Origin: Chitinophagaceae bacterium
GTDB lineage: Bacteria > Bacteroidota > Bacteroidia > Chitinophagales > UBA10324
Assembly: GCA_016704325.1 (NCBI GenBank)
Contig: JADJAG010000004.1
Span: 372,001 to 436,000 of the forward strand
Length of the DNA stretch: 64,000 bases
Reading direction: 5' to 3'
Positions 46,560-55,872 of this stretch are shown piece by piece (the stretch's first letter is position 1; every line of letters begins with the position of its first letter). The notes beneath the pieces were generated by a model. The model saw only the letters and a list, made by a program, of their open reading frames with translations, had not been told where the DNA came from and did not search any database. Made by a program: the position numbers and the translations under genes.

Positions 46560-47912
46560 TTATTCTCCGATAAATATTTTTTTTACCCTTCTTTTTTTTC
46601 CATCATCAGCCATAACAACATATACTCCCTGCGGAAAGGTGCTTACATCAATTATCATAATGGAATGATTGATTGTTGACTCAAACAGGTGTTGACTCGC
46701 TGTGTTAAGCAAACTTAACCTGCCATTCAAATATTGAGAGGGGAATTTGAGAACGATTTGTCTTTGGTTCACAATTGCGCTAAAATCATTTTCTATTGTA
46801 TTTGACATACCAACGGGATAGAAATAGTAAGGGGCTGAAACAGAGGAACAATTGTAGCTGTCGGTGACCTTTACATGGTAGGAACCCTGCACTTCAGGAA
46901 CATAGGTGGTGCCATTAGCTCCGGGAATAAAAACATTATTAAGATACCACTCGTTTCCGGTGGACGAACTGGATTGAAGAACAGAATCATTCACCAAAGT
47001 AATATGTGGGGTAGGAACCGTATCTATAATAACCTGAAACAAAGAAGATGTATCCTTGCAACCCTGGTAACCTTCAATTGCAACAGAATAATCTCCTGCC
47101 TCGATTGCAGCATAACTATAATAGTTTGGTCCAGGAATCGGTTCTCCGTTATGCAGCCATTGATAAATGCAATTCGCAGGAAGTGCGGAGGAGTATATGG
47201 TATAAGAGCCGTTGGCACAGGCTATGCCCGGTGACTCCTGGATGATTGAAACACTGGTGTTTGCACAGGTAATGGCATAAAAATTTGAAAGATAAGACAA
47301 GCAATTCAGTGAATCAACGTATCCGCAGTGATACAACGCATCTTCACTGATCACGTAATATTGATTGGTTGCACCCGGAATGAGCATGTTGTATTTATAC
47401 CACATGTAATTTGATTGTGGACTCGAGAATAACGTGTCCAGGTGCTGACTGATTACGGGTGGTGGTGATATGATGGTACTATACGTTACCGGAACGGCAT
47501 TTGAAGTATCAGCACATCCGTATCCGTCAATAATTGCCCTGTAAATTCCTGGTTGGCTGACAACAAGTGTCTTTGATTCTTCACCAGGAATATCAATGTT
47601 ATCCTTTTGCCAGCGAAAATTCACATTATAAGGGGTTGCGGGATAATCTGCTTCCAAATTTTCATCTAAAAAGGCACAGACATGCACTGGATCTTCCGGC
47701 GAGACTGTAATTTGAAGTGTATCGCAATTTTCTACTACACCGGAAATAATAGGTTCACCAGGTATACTTTGAAAAGCATAATCCTCCAAAAAATTGGCAA
47801 TAAGCTTTAATCGTATCCAACCGTAAAAAGTCATATTGTCTTTCACAAATCGCAACCCAATAAATTTTGAACCCCACTCATCTTCCCAGTTCCCTGAATA
47901 ATGACAAAACAA
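46560..47912 (-). CDS. C-terminal part of frameshifted T9SS-secreted protein
   Basis: 450 codons with repeated ~75-residue Ig-like domains, each with an AGDYSVAIEGYQGCKDTS-like end (Bacteroidota polycystic/Ig-type repeats), and a T9SS type A-like sorting end (PQGVYVVMADDGKKRRVKKI) although the YPNP motif is absent. The useful frame begins at ~47905 (LFCHYSGNWEDEWGSKFIGL). The N-terminal part is in another frame, 47843-48337, and the two read as one protein of about 600 residues with one slipped base. Confidence 0.72.
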   Translation of the reverse strand: MFCHYSGNWEDEWGSKFIGLRFVKDNMTFYGWIRLKLIANFLEDYAFQSIPGEPIISGVVENCDTLQITVSPEDPVHVCAFLDENLEADYPATPYNVNFRWQKDNIDIPGEESKTLVVSQPGIYRAIIDGYGCADTSNAVPVTYSTIISPPPVISQHLDTLFSSPQSNYMWYKYNMLIPGATNQYYVISEDALYHCGYVDSLNCLSYLSNFYAITCANTSVSIIQESPGIACANGSYTIYSSALPANCIYQWLHNGEPIPGPNYYSYAAIEAGDYSVAIEGYQGCKDTSSLFQVIIDTVPTPHITLVNDSVLQSSSSTGNEWYLNNVFIPGANGTTYVPEVQGSYHVKVTDSYNCSSVSAPYYFYPVGMSNTIENDFSAIVNQRQIVLKFPSQYLNGRLSLLNTASQHLFESTINHSIMIIDVSTFPQGVYVVMADDGKKRRVKKIFIGE

Positions 47913-48337
47913 TAGTCATCACTGGAACTGTTTGAGCAAATGAGCTTAACCAAATCGGCGTTATCATTCCAGTTTTCTTGTGACCCAATCAAAAAACCGT
48001 TGTCAACAGGTTTACCAATATTCATTATTTCATTGCTTCCCAGAGCCTCCATATATTTTGATGCCCAATCACAACTGCCGTAATATCCTGCTGCGTTAAA
48101 CCCTTTGGTATGAAACTCGAAATCAGCAATCCCATCATTGTTTATATCTAATAGGTAAAGACCTGAAGTCCAATCAGGATGAGTATAATCCGGGTTTATA
48201 TCAGTATAAATAATTTGCGCTTCTGCAACTTTATTATTCGCGGCAACCAATGCAGCAGCAACACCTGTATAAGAAATCAGTCTTAGATAAAGCGGAGAGG
48301 ATATTTTCATATGGGAAAGATATAAAAAGTTAATCAA
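47843..48337 (-). CDS. N-terminal part of the same frameshifted secreted protein
   Basis: The likely start is the ATG at 48310, which opens a signal peptide (MKISSPLYLRLISYTGVAAA ... AEAQIIYTDINPDYT). Proteins of this opening are common in Bacteroidota and often continue with LLDINNDGIADFEF, as here. The sequence is sound until about SSSDDYCF (~47905). Beyond that the text is out of frame (QGTGKMSGVQNLLGCDL) and the true continuation is in the frame of 46560-47912. Confidence 0.72.
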   Translation of the reverse strand: MINFLYLSHMKISSPLYLRLISYTGVAAALVAANNKVAEAQIIYTDINPDYTHPDWTSGLYLLDINNDGIADFEFHTKGFNAAGYYGSCDWASKYMEALGSNEIMNIGKPVDNGFLIGSQENWNDNADLVKLICSNSSSDDYCFVIIQGTGKMSGVQNLLGCDL

Positions 48338-48454
48338 TCAATTAACTTTCAAAATATATATAGCCAGTCAATAAAAGTCAGTCTTAAAATGAAAACAATT
48401 TTAGTGATAATATGAATGCCCGGCAACAACGGAACTCTTCTCCGGCTTCGCCGC

Positions 48455-48503
48455 AACCATTTAACCATTTAACCATTTAATCATTTAACCATTCAACCAT
48501 TTA
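48455..48503. repeat. 8-bp AACCATTT microsatellite
   Basis: Six imperfect copies of AACCATTT in a row, non-coding, in the spacer between two divergent secreted-protein genes. Repeat number could vary. Confidence 0.85.
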
Positions 48504-48637
48504 CTTTGGCAGTAATTAAACCTTAACAACTTAGCTTAAAGGAAATATAGTATAGTTTAGCCCGATTCAAATACTGAAAAAAGTTGATTTGCGCGATTGA
48601 AAGCTATTTTAATCAACAAATTCAATTACCAAAAAAA

Positions 48638-50869
48638 ATGAAACCCCTTTATTCAATTTTTAAAACAACAATAGTTTCGTGTTTATTTTTTACTTCTACA
48701 AACTTATTTGGACAATGTGATAATCTTGTACCAAATGGCAGTTTCGAGACTTTCAGCGCTCTTCCCAATGATGATTGTGATTGGAATTTAGCGGTAGGGT
48801 GGAATAATGCTGCTACATCTGCTAACTGTAATACAACCAATGGCACTCCCGACTATTATCACTTATTAGGTCAGGGCCAGTATTCTTCCTTACCATCAAA
48901 CTACTTTGCCGTGGTAAATCCGCTTGACGGAAGCGCTGTTATGGGGTTAGCAGGAACAATCGATTTGGTTCCGGCTTTTCGGGAATACATCGCTATATCA
49001 CTAACCTCCCCATTGGTAGTAGGCCAAAGCTATACGATGAGCTATTCGATTACAGCGGGTACCCCAAATGTGGGTGGACTTTATGTTGACGGTTGGGGCG
49101 CTTCACTGAGTGTGGGACCAATACTACAAAGTGCAGGCACAAGCAATGTCATCCCAATAACAAACCTGGATTATATTGTTCCCGGCGTGTTCAGCTCAGC
49201 TCAATGGCAAACATTCACTTTCACATTTGTTGCAGATCAACCTTATAGCTATTTCACTTTTGGGAATTTTTATTCACAAGCTAACCAAACTTCAGTTTCT
49301 TATGGTACGCAGGGTTTTATAAATGCTGCCTATATCTTTCTGGATGCTGTATCCATTATCCCAATATCAACGGTGCCATTAGCAGTTGATGTGCCGGATT
49401 TTAATATTTGTCAGGGACAAAGCGTCGTCGTTACTGCTCAGGTTACCGGAGGTCTGGAGCCTTATACATACACCTGGAATCCTAATATTACAAGCACTAC
49501 AAACCCGATCACATTAAGCCCGACGCAAACGTCTGTTTACACGGTTGTTGTTACAGATTGTAATGGAGACACAGCCTCAGCTTCTTTCGATGTGGTAGTC
49601 AGTGTAATCAATACCACTGATGTTCAAACGGCTTGTAATTCCTTCACATGGATTGATGGCATAACCTACACCGCCAGCACCAATACTCCCAGCTTTACTT
49701 TAACCAGTGCAGCAGGTTGTGACAGCGTAGTCACTTTAAATTTGACAATTAGCAATGTAATCAATACAACCGATGTTCAAACGGCTTGTAATTCCTTCAC
49801 ATGGATTGATGGCATAACCTACACCGCCAGCACCAATACGCCGAGCTTTACTTTAACCAGCGCAGGAGGTTGTGACAGCGTTGTTACCTTAAATTTGACA
49901 ATTAGCAATGTAATCAATACCACCGATGTTCAAACGGCCTGTAGTTCCTTCACATGGATTGATGGCATAACCTACACCACCAGCACCAATACTCCCATCT
50001 TTACTTTAACCAGCGCAGCAGGTTGTGACAGCGTAGTCACTTTAAATCTGACAATTAGCAATGTAATCAATACCACCGATGTTCAAACGGCTTGTAATTC
50101 CTTCACTTGGATTGATGGCATAACATATACCGCCAGCACCGATACGCCGAGCTTTACTTTAACCAGCGCAGCAGGTTGTGACAGCGTAGTTTCTTTAAAT
50201 CTGACCATTAACAATGTAATCAATACAACTGATGTTCAAACGGCTTGTAATTCCTTCACATGGATTGATGGCATAACCTACACCGCCAGCACCAATACTC
50301 CCAGCTTTACTTTAACCAGCGCAGCAGGTTGTGACAGCGTAGTTTCTTTAAATTTGACAATATTCGAAGGTGATCCTCCCTTGCCATCTTTTGATGTTAT
50401 TGCTCAATTATGCATTGGTGATTCAGTGCTTATTGGACCGACTGACGGGATCACAGATTCAATTGTATGGTCTGATGGCTTTTCAGGCACTCCAAGATAT
50501 GTTAGTGAGCCTGGAGAATATACAATTAGTTTCATAGGGGTGTGCGAAAATCGAACGATATCAATTTTTGTAGAGGAGCAATCTTGCGAAGATTGCGTTG
50601 CTTATATCCCAAATGCATTCACGCCTAATGCTGACGGAAGCAATGATGTGTTTTTTCCAATTACCCAATGTGCTTTTGAGGAATACGATTTAGTGATTTT
50701 TAATAGATGGGGGAAATTAGTTTACAAATCAACCAATCAGAATGAAAAATGGGATGGGAAGCATAACGGTGTTGACTGTGAGATAGAAGTCTATACATAT
50801 CTTTTAACATACAAGATGGAGTCTCAAATTAAAAAACAAAAAAAAGGAGTTGTGACACTGATAAGGTAA
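48638..50869 (+). CDS. secreted repeat protein with gliding-type (type B) sorting domain
   Basis: 743 residues from the ATG at 48638, which opens a signal peptide (MKPLYSIFKTTIVSCLFF..FGQ); the frame is open from a TTG at 48584. Order of parts: a carbohydrate-binding-like beta-sandwich (NLVPNGSFETFSALPNDDCD, residues ~25-245), one Ig-like domain (PDFNICQGQSVVVTAQVTGG), five 51-residue repeats (VQTACNSFTWIDGITYTAST ... AAGCDSVVTLNLTI), another Ig-like stretch, then the CHU_C/gliding-motility C-terminal domain (YIPNAFTPNADGSNDVFFPI ... VIFNRWGKLVYKS ... GVVTLIR). Type B domains direct T9SS export and often leave adhesins such as SprB on the surface. The 51-residue repeat is related to that of the 30241 gene. 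Confidence 0.9.
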   Translation: MKPLYSIFKTTIVSCLFFTSTNLFGQCDNLVPNGSFETFSALPNDDCDWNLAVGWNNAATSANCNTTNGTPDYYHLLGQGQYSSLPSNYFAVVNPLDGSAVMGLAGTIDLVPAFREYIAISLTSPLVVGQSYTMSYSITAGTPNVGGLYVDGWGASLSVGPILQSAGTSNVIPITNLDYIVPGVFSSAQWQTFTFTFVADQPYSYFTFGNFYSQANQTSVSYGTQGFINAAYIFLDAVSIIPISTVPLAVDVPDFNICQGQSVVVTAQVTGGLEPYTYTWNPNITSTTNPITLSPTQTSVYTVVVTDCNGDTASASFDVVVSVINTTDVQTACNSFTWIDGITYTASTNTPSFTLTSAAGCDSVVTLNLTISNVINTTDVQTACNSFTWIDGITYTASTNTPSFTLTSAGGCDSVVTLNLTISNVINTTDVQTACSSFTWIDGITYTTSTNTPIFTLTSAAGCDSVVTLNLTISNVINTTDVQTACNSFTWIDGITYTASTDTPSFTLTSAAGCDSVVSLNLTINNVINTTDVQTACNSFTWIDGITYTASTNTPSFTLTSAAGCDSVVSLNLTIFEGDPPLPSFDVIAQLCIGDSVLIGPTDGITDSIVWSDGFSGTPRYVSEPGEYTISFIGVCENRTISIFVEEQSCEDCVAYIPNAFTPNADGSNDVFFPITQCAFEEYDLVIFNRWGKLVYKSTNQNEKWDGKHNGVDCEIEVYTYLLTYKMESQIKKQKKGVVTLIR
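49604..50368 (+). repeat. 153-bp coding tandem array, five units
   Basis: GTAATCAATACxACxGATGT recurs every 153 bases from 49604. Five units, nearly identical in DNA, encode the 51-residue NTTDVQTACNSFTWIDG repeat. Confidence 0.92.
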
Positions 50870-51502
50870 CGAAGACAAAAATTGTTTTACCTATAGGGTT
50901 GCAACAATATTCCCGTGTCCGGATTTTTAATCACAAGCGTTTTTCACGCGTGACCGTCCACATGTAAGAGCTCAACAAGTTAGCGTCAAGCGCATAACTA
51001 AATAGAAGTCGTGTTACAGATTTCTACACCAGCATTTAATCTTTCCACTGCATCTGGATCGAGGCTGGGAAACTTCCTTCCAATTTGTCAGGCAGTAAGC
51101 AATTGCAGCTTGCGTTGCAGAAATGCTAATCCCCAACCATGTGACATTGCGAATTATTTCTCTTCCAGTTTTTCTGACAAGCACAACTTTAATCTTCCAT
51201 CAAGGGTAATATCATCCAAATAGGCAGCCAGCGTATGAGAAGGAAATTGATCAGCTTTGCCCTTTGGGAGGGAATCGAATCAAAAACAGAAAAAATGAAG
51301 AGCACGCGATCGCCGTGCACTAGCTTTGCGGCAGATCTAAAGCGACCAGAAGATTGTGACTGATTCGGTGGATGGAGAGATTGTGTTCTTGAATGTTAAG
51401 AAGAATCGGGTGGAGTCCAATTGATTTCGGATCGCTGGTACGTTTTATTTACTTTTTAAGATTGATATTGACATCCTTTGATCTAACAGGAAACCTAATC
51501 AG
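50870..51502. other. intergenic region with repeat and gene debris
   Basis: Contains the second copy of the ~93-bp dispersed repeat. Near 51350-51424 one frame ends KIVTDSVDGEIVFLNVKKNR then VESN and stops, a probable 3' gene remnant with no start. No intact gene is supported. Confidence 0.5.
50953..51046. repeat. ~93-bp dispersed repeat, copy 2
   Basis: Partner of 45230-45322 (GCGTCAAGCGCATAACTAAA shared exactly). Confidence 0.8.
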
Positions 51503-52552
51503 ATGAAACATCAAAAGAAACCATCACGAGTTAAGCTAAACAAGAATCAGATTCAAAAAAATATTGATGATGATTTCAAACGCAAGTGGGCATACATTAT
51601 TCCCCATGATGGAACAGTAGAATTTGCTCCACCACTTGAGCACCCACTGAACAGGATGCTTGCGCATAACAAACCTATGGTAAAGGTTGATGCTGAAGGA
51701 AAATTTTCACAGACGGGTGAATTAGGTCACTTGAACTTTTACCATATTCCAGAAACAAAATACAAGGCTGTGGTTGCTTTGCTTAATGAGTTTAACATGC
51801 CGGAGCAGATGCACCCTGATTTGATTTGGGCATTTCTCAATATGGCTTTTGCTTCATGCGAGGCAACATTCAGCACGAACTTCTACGAAGAATTACATTG
51901 GAAAAAAGAAATGTTTCAAGCTCTTGACATGCTGGAAGAATTTGTTCAAAATAAATTACTGCTTAGAGGAGTTGTTTTTGAATATCATGAACGGCTTGAA
52001 GGAACAAACGAAAGAGGTGTTCCTAACTTCGGAAATTTGAAAAGCAGAAAATTCAAAGGACACATAGCTGCGCAATTCATACAAAGGGTCTTGCAGAACT
52101 ATGAGGCAACAAAAGATTACGAGATAGTGAAAATGTCATACGACCATCGTCAGCAATATGGTGAGAGTGATATGTTCATGGGACACAAGAACGCAGAAAA
52201 ACATTCACAGAGTTATTATTCATCGGTAATCTTCGATTACCTCCGTCAGTACCTTTTCAATTCCGCATTTGATTTACTAGGTGACCATGCAAAGTATGTT
52301 GGGGAAGTGAAGCGACTAAAAAAGCTTTACTCACGGAGAAAAATGTTTTTGTTCATTGGAAAGTTAATGATACTATCAGGACTTCTTAAAGTTAGACCAA
52401 CATCTCTTAATGAAGATATAATAGAGAACATCGAGAAGAAGCTTCTGTCGAAGCTCCGGGCAAACAAACGGCACCTGCAATCTATACACGACAAGAATCT
52501 CAAGTCAAAGGATGGCTGGGTGGAAATAACACCATTCCATGAGTTTTTTTGA
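51503..52552 (+). CDS. hypothetical protein of unknown family
   Basis: 349 residues, no signal peptide or membrane helix, so probably cytoplasmic. Features seen: a basic N-terminus (MKHQKKPSRVKLNKNQIQKN), a central mixed region (GHLNFYHIPETKYKAVVALL, HPDLIWAFLNMAFASCEATF), a helical basic C-terminal third (KRLKKLYSRRKMFLFIGKLM). I do not recognise the family. It is the first intact gene of the AT-rich island that carries the TIR-like, STAND and retron genes on its far side, so a defence link is possible by position only. The start was chosen as the first ATG of the long frame. Confidence 0.75.
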   Translation: MKHQKKPSRVKLNKNQIQKNIDDDFKRKWAYIIPHDGTVEFAPPLEHPLNRMLAHNKPMVKVDAEGKFSQTGELGHLNFYHIPETKYKAVVALLNEFNMPEQMHPDLIWAFLNMAFASCEATFSTNFYEELHWKKEMFQALDMLEEFVQNKLLLRGVVFEYHERLEGTNERGVPNFGNLKSRKFKGHIAAQFIQRVLQNYEATKDYEIVKMSYDHRQQYGESDMFMGHKNAEKHSQSYYSSVIFDYLRQYLFNSAFDLLGDHAKYVGEVKRLKKLYSRRKMFLFIGKLMILSGLLKVRPTSLNEDIIENIEKKLLSKLRANKRHLQSIHDKNLKSKDGWVEITPFHEFF

Positions 52553-53142
52553 GTAGGGAAAAATGTCCCTCTTACACTTTTTCCATTCTTCTCCAACCCA
52601 TCTTAAATCACTCATTTTTCTTTACGGAAAAATAGATCATGAAATCGAAACTTCGAAACAATAAGGGGGTAGCTAATTGGTGGATTGCAAATAAAGACCT
52701 GATAAAAATTATTCTTGAATTCTTGACCACGATAATTACTTTGTTTAAATAGGAGAATCGTTTCTGACATTGCTGTTGCGAGCTCTGTCATTAGTTGGGT
52801 GGTCAACGGTAAACGCTTACAATTTTTCTACGCCTGTTGGTTCTTTCGCCCATTACCGCGATGTGTCATGGAACATCCGACAGACGCGCCCCAAGGTGGT
52901 GATCATGTATGTAGGCGTGCCGCGCATGAATGGGATCGAGGGCGTGAAGATGATCCGCAGAATCTCCGTTTGGCGTAAGCGTCCGCTCAAAACGGGGGAT
53001 GATAAAAATGTTTCTGTGTAGTATTATTGGATCTAAAATACAAAGGCTCATCAGACTTGGATTATGAATTTGGGTCAACGAGAATGCTCTATCGTGTGGA
53101 AAAAGAGTGATGTAAAAATAAAAGTAACGTTATGTTTGTGCA
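52553..53142. other. intergenic region with a regulator fragment
   Basis: Besides the receiver fragment at 52770-53021, a 36-codon frame at 52639-52749 (MKSKLRNNKGVANWWIANKD..) ends in a hydrophobic stretch. It could be a small membrane peptide but has no other support. Confidence 0.4.
52770..53021 (+). pseudogene. response-regulator receiver domain fragment
   Basis: The stretch RPKVVIMYVGVPRMNGIEGV followed by KMIRRIS is the phosphorylation-site region of a receiver domain (usual form PDVVIMDVxMPxMNGIE). The phospho-acceptor Asp is replaced by Tyr, and neither the start of the domain nor an output domain is present. Base composition is richer in G+C than its surroundings, so it may be a transferred scrap. 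Confidence 0.5.
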
Positions 53143-54117
53143 ATGAACTTAACTGCACCTATAGCCACGCTGACATTAAAATGCTTTGTGATTATGCCTT
53201 TTTCCAGCACAAAACATTTAAAAGATGGAAAAGAGATTCAAATTTCTGAAAAGGAATGGTTATCAATTTACAGCGATTGGATTAAAAAAGCAGTTGAGAG
53301 TTTCCCGTCTAGGAAAATAATATGTCAGAGATCGCAATTAGTGCCCGGAAGTTTTATAAAAGGCATCGTCCAGCAATTGAATGATTCAGAAATTGTAATT
53401 GCAGACGTAACAGGCCAAAAGGCAAATGTCTATTATGAGCTCGGAATTCGACATTCCCTTAAGCTTGGAACCATAATTATCAGTCAAGATTTATCTTCAG
53501 TTCCTTCTGACCTGAACAGTTATTATTGCTTTCAGTACAACTATGAAAAGGAACATTTTGAATATGAAGCTGCATTCAGGTTTTTTGAAGCTGATTTGCA
53601 TCAAAAAATAAATGCAATTATTGACAATCCGCAATCTGCGGATAGCCCAGTCTCAGATTTCTTAGAGTTGGAACATTATTACTCCCGCCAACGATTCCTT
53701 GATGAACAACAAGATTATTTGTACATGCTTAATAGTGTCAAAAATATTATTGAGAAATTCTTTGACGAGATAAAGGGAGTAAAGTCTCAAGAAGATGAAT
53801 TCAAATTAAAAAATCATATGCCATTCGCCTTTATCGATTTCTGGCTTTTTGATAGTTTTTTTTCCGCAATTATTATGGATTGGTATGAAGAAATCAAACC
53901 AGAACTACAAGATGAAATTTCAATTGGTCTTATGCAAATTCGAGAATTATTCTACAGAATTTATCAAATTTGGGAAAGCACCACTAAAAATATTGGACCA
54001 GAAAACATTAATCTTTTCTTTATACACATAGATATAGTATTGAAGGGTGAAAGTGCAATTTTTGATCAACTACAAAAGAGTATTTCAACTATCGATAATC
54101 TTATTCCTAAAAATTAA
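53143..54117 (+). CDS. TIR/nucleoside-deoxyribosyltransferase-like protein
   Basis: 324 residues. The N-terminal ~170 have the Rossmann-like fold used by nucleoside 2-deoxyribosyltransferase-like and TIR-like domains in phage defence: KCFVIMPFSS at 13-22, CQRSQLVPGSFIKGIVQQLN, then IVIADVTGQKANVYYELGIR with D88 and the candidate catalytic E99. Members cleave or bind nucleotides or NAD-like molecules; here it could be an effector or sensor (inference). The rest is helical with no known domain (EHYYSRQRFLDEQQDYLYML). It lies 265 bases before the STAND gene on the same strand. Confidence 0.75.
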   Translation: MNLTAPIATLTLKCFVIMPFSSTKHLKDGKEIQISEKEWLSIYSDWIKKAVESFPSRKIICQRSQLVPGSFIKGIVQQLNDSEIVIADVTGQKANVYYELGIRHSLKLGTIIISQDLSSVPSDLNSYYCFQYNYEKEHFEYEAAFRFFEADLHQKINAIIDNPQSADSPVSDFLELEHYYSRQRFLDEQQDYLYMLNSVKNIIEKFFDEIKGVKSQEDEFKLKNHMPFAFIDFWLFDSFFSAIIMDWYEEIKPELQDEISIGLMQIRELFYRIYQIWESTTKNIGPENINLFFIHIDIVLKGESAIFDQLQKSISTIDNLIPKN

Positions 54118-54382
54118 ATGCGGTTCTATGCATAATCTCTTGCGCTATTATAAAATCAATTCTTCGAAGTAGGTCACCAAAAGATATTGATATTTAGAAT
54201 ACTTGAAATTAAATGTTGACTTCAACAGATTGTCAATCAGGCATAGAAAAGCGGATGCTTTTAATGGAAGGCACAAGGACGCTCCAAACAGGGATGCTAC
54301 CACAAAAATTTGCCACAATCGATACCTTAAGCCAACAATCCCTATTGATGATTGCCATTACTTTCTTTAAATAACCTATTTT
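54118..54382. other. spacer between TIR-like and STAND genes
   Basis: No gene. It contains GAAAAGCGGATGCTTTTAATGG near 54246, related to text near 58851 (GACGCATTTTAATGGAGGAC), a dispersed repeat flanking the STAND gene on both sides. Confidence 0.45.
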
Positions 54383-55858
54383 GTGCCTATGTCAGGAAAA
54401 TTGTCAAACTATCAAATCAAACGAGGCATCTTTTTTATAATTGATGTCGTTGACTTTACTCCGCAGATGGCTCGGTTAACTGCTTTTCAACAGCAAGGCA
54501 TCGAAAGTATTTTCAATAAAGTAGTTGATTTCTTTGGAACGAAAGCGAGACACATAAAAACCAGTGGTGATGCTTTACTGATGTTCATGGACGCTGCTGA
54601 TGTTGATGAATTTCCGGTTTTGATAACTGAGTTACGAACAAAAACAATTGACTGTGATTTTGATACCGAAGATTTTAGAATTCGAATCAGAGTTGTTGCT
54701 CATTATGCCCAATTCCAACTTGAGATATCAGAAGACGGAAAAATTAAGGATATTTTGGATGCCGAAGCAATAAAAAATTTCCGGCTTGAGAAAAGTGCCA
54801 AACGTAACGAAGTACTGATTACCGAAAGTTTAAGAGATTGCCTTGAAAAAACTTTTCAAGAGTTACAATTAAAAACAATTCGATTTGAAAGCATACGTCT
54901 AAAAGGATTGGGTAATTCAATTAACACCTATAAAATTGAATTCCCTCAAATCCAAATTGAATCAGAAGCACTCAGGGAAAAACTTGCGCATCTAAAAATA
55001 GACTGCCAGAAAATTCCGGTTTTTGGCAATGTATCGAAACCATTTAACATGGGAGATAACTTTATTAATCTCACTTTTAAGGGCCAGTTAAAAAAGGAAT
55101 CCATTGAACAAAGCAGGTATAAAAAGCATGAATCTCTTGAAGTTCAACACGAAATGGAGAAAAAAAAAGAGCTTGAAGAGTACAGGACATTTAAGGTTAG
55201 CGAGTTCTATGAACCCAATAAAATGGGTATCATTTTCGGCTTACCAGGTTCAGGTAAAACTACAGCAATGAGGTATTTCGCATACAGAAATTTCGAAGTT
55301 AACGAAAATATTAACGATGAGAAATTCTTAGTCACCCTTTTCATTCAATGTAAAAGTATCATATCTCTTAAGGAATACTTACAAAAGTATTATCACAACG
55401 AAACAGCAAATTATAAAAACACCGGCAGGATAATTGAATATCTCACCTACTGCTTTGTTTTCGAAAATCCGGAAAGCTTAACTGAAATTGAAAAAGAACA
55501 GCTTGAAAGTGCAAGCGCTCAGGTCTTTCATTCTTTTATGCAGGGAAGACTTTGGGTGCTGATTGATGGATTCGATGAAGCTAAAAGTAGTGAGATAAAA
55601 AATGATCTTGCCTCTATTGCAAAGTTTTTGATAAACGAAAACAATGGAAGCAGTATTTTCCTTACTTCAAGATACTCGGAGCGTAATGCCTACTTCACTA
55701 CTGAGAATGAACATCATTATGAAGTATGCTCTTTAACAAAAGAGCAATTGAATGACATTGCTGTTTTTCTCTATGGCAGGGAAAGTTATATTTTTAAAAA
55801 TTTAGTGAAGAATACTGGCGTAAAGATTTTGTTGAGAAGATCGGTGGTACGCCCCTGA
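54383..55858 (+). CDS. STAND protein, N-terminal part: cyclase-fold and NACHT domains
   Basis: 491 codons. Residues ~13-195 resemble class III nucleotidyl cyclases: GIFFIIDVVDFTPQMARLTA and HIKTSGDALLMF carry the two metal-binding Asp positions, but the usual N-x3-R pair is not intact (EAIKNFRLEK), so activity is uncertain. Residues ~280-480 are a NACHT-type STAND NTPase: Walker A GLPGSGKTT at ~286-294, Walker B LWVLIDGFDEA at ~390-400 and FLTSRYSERNAY. The frame is lost at the A5 run 55796-55800. One more A would continue into KFSEEYWRKDFVEKIGGTPL and the WD40 part. Together they make a single ~1,395-residue gene. Confidence 0.8.
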   Translation: MPMSGKLSNYQIKRGIFFIIDVVDFTPQMARLTAFQQQGIESIFNKVVDFFGTKARHIKTSGDALLMFMDAADVDEFPVLITELRTKTIDCDFDTEDFRIRIRVVAHYAQFQLEISEDGKIKDILDAEAIKNFRLEKSAKRNEVLITESLRDCLEKTFQELQLKTIRFESIRLKGLGNSINTYKIEFPQIQIESEALREKLAHLKIDCQKIPVFGNVSKPFNMGDNFINLTFKGQLKKESIEQSRYKKHESLEVQHEMEKKKELEEYRTFKVSEFYEPNKMGIIFGLPGSGKTTAMRYFAYRNFEVNENINDEKFLVTLFIQCKSIISLKEYLQKYYHNETANYKNTGRIIEYLTYCFVFENPESLTEIEKEQLESASAQVFHSFMQGRLWVLIDGFDEAKSSEIKNDLASIAKFLINENNGSSIFLTSRYSERNAYFTTENEHHYEVCSLTKEQLNDIAVFLYGRESYIFKNLVKNTGVKILLRRSVVRP

Positions 55859-55872
55859 CTGCTATTCTCCTG

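Noticed and set aside
53064..53249. 61-codon frame overlapping the start of the TIR-like gene
   Set aside because: Overlaps the better-supported gene in another frame and has no domain.
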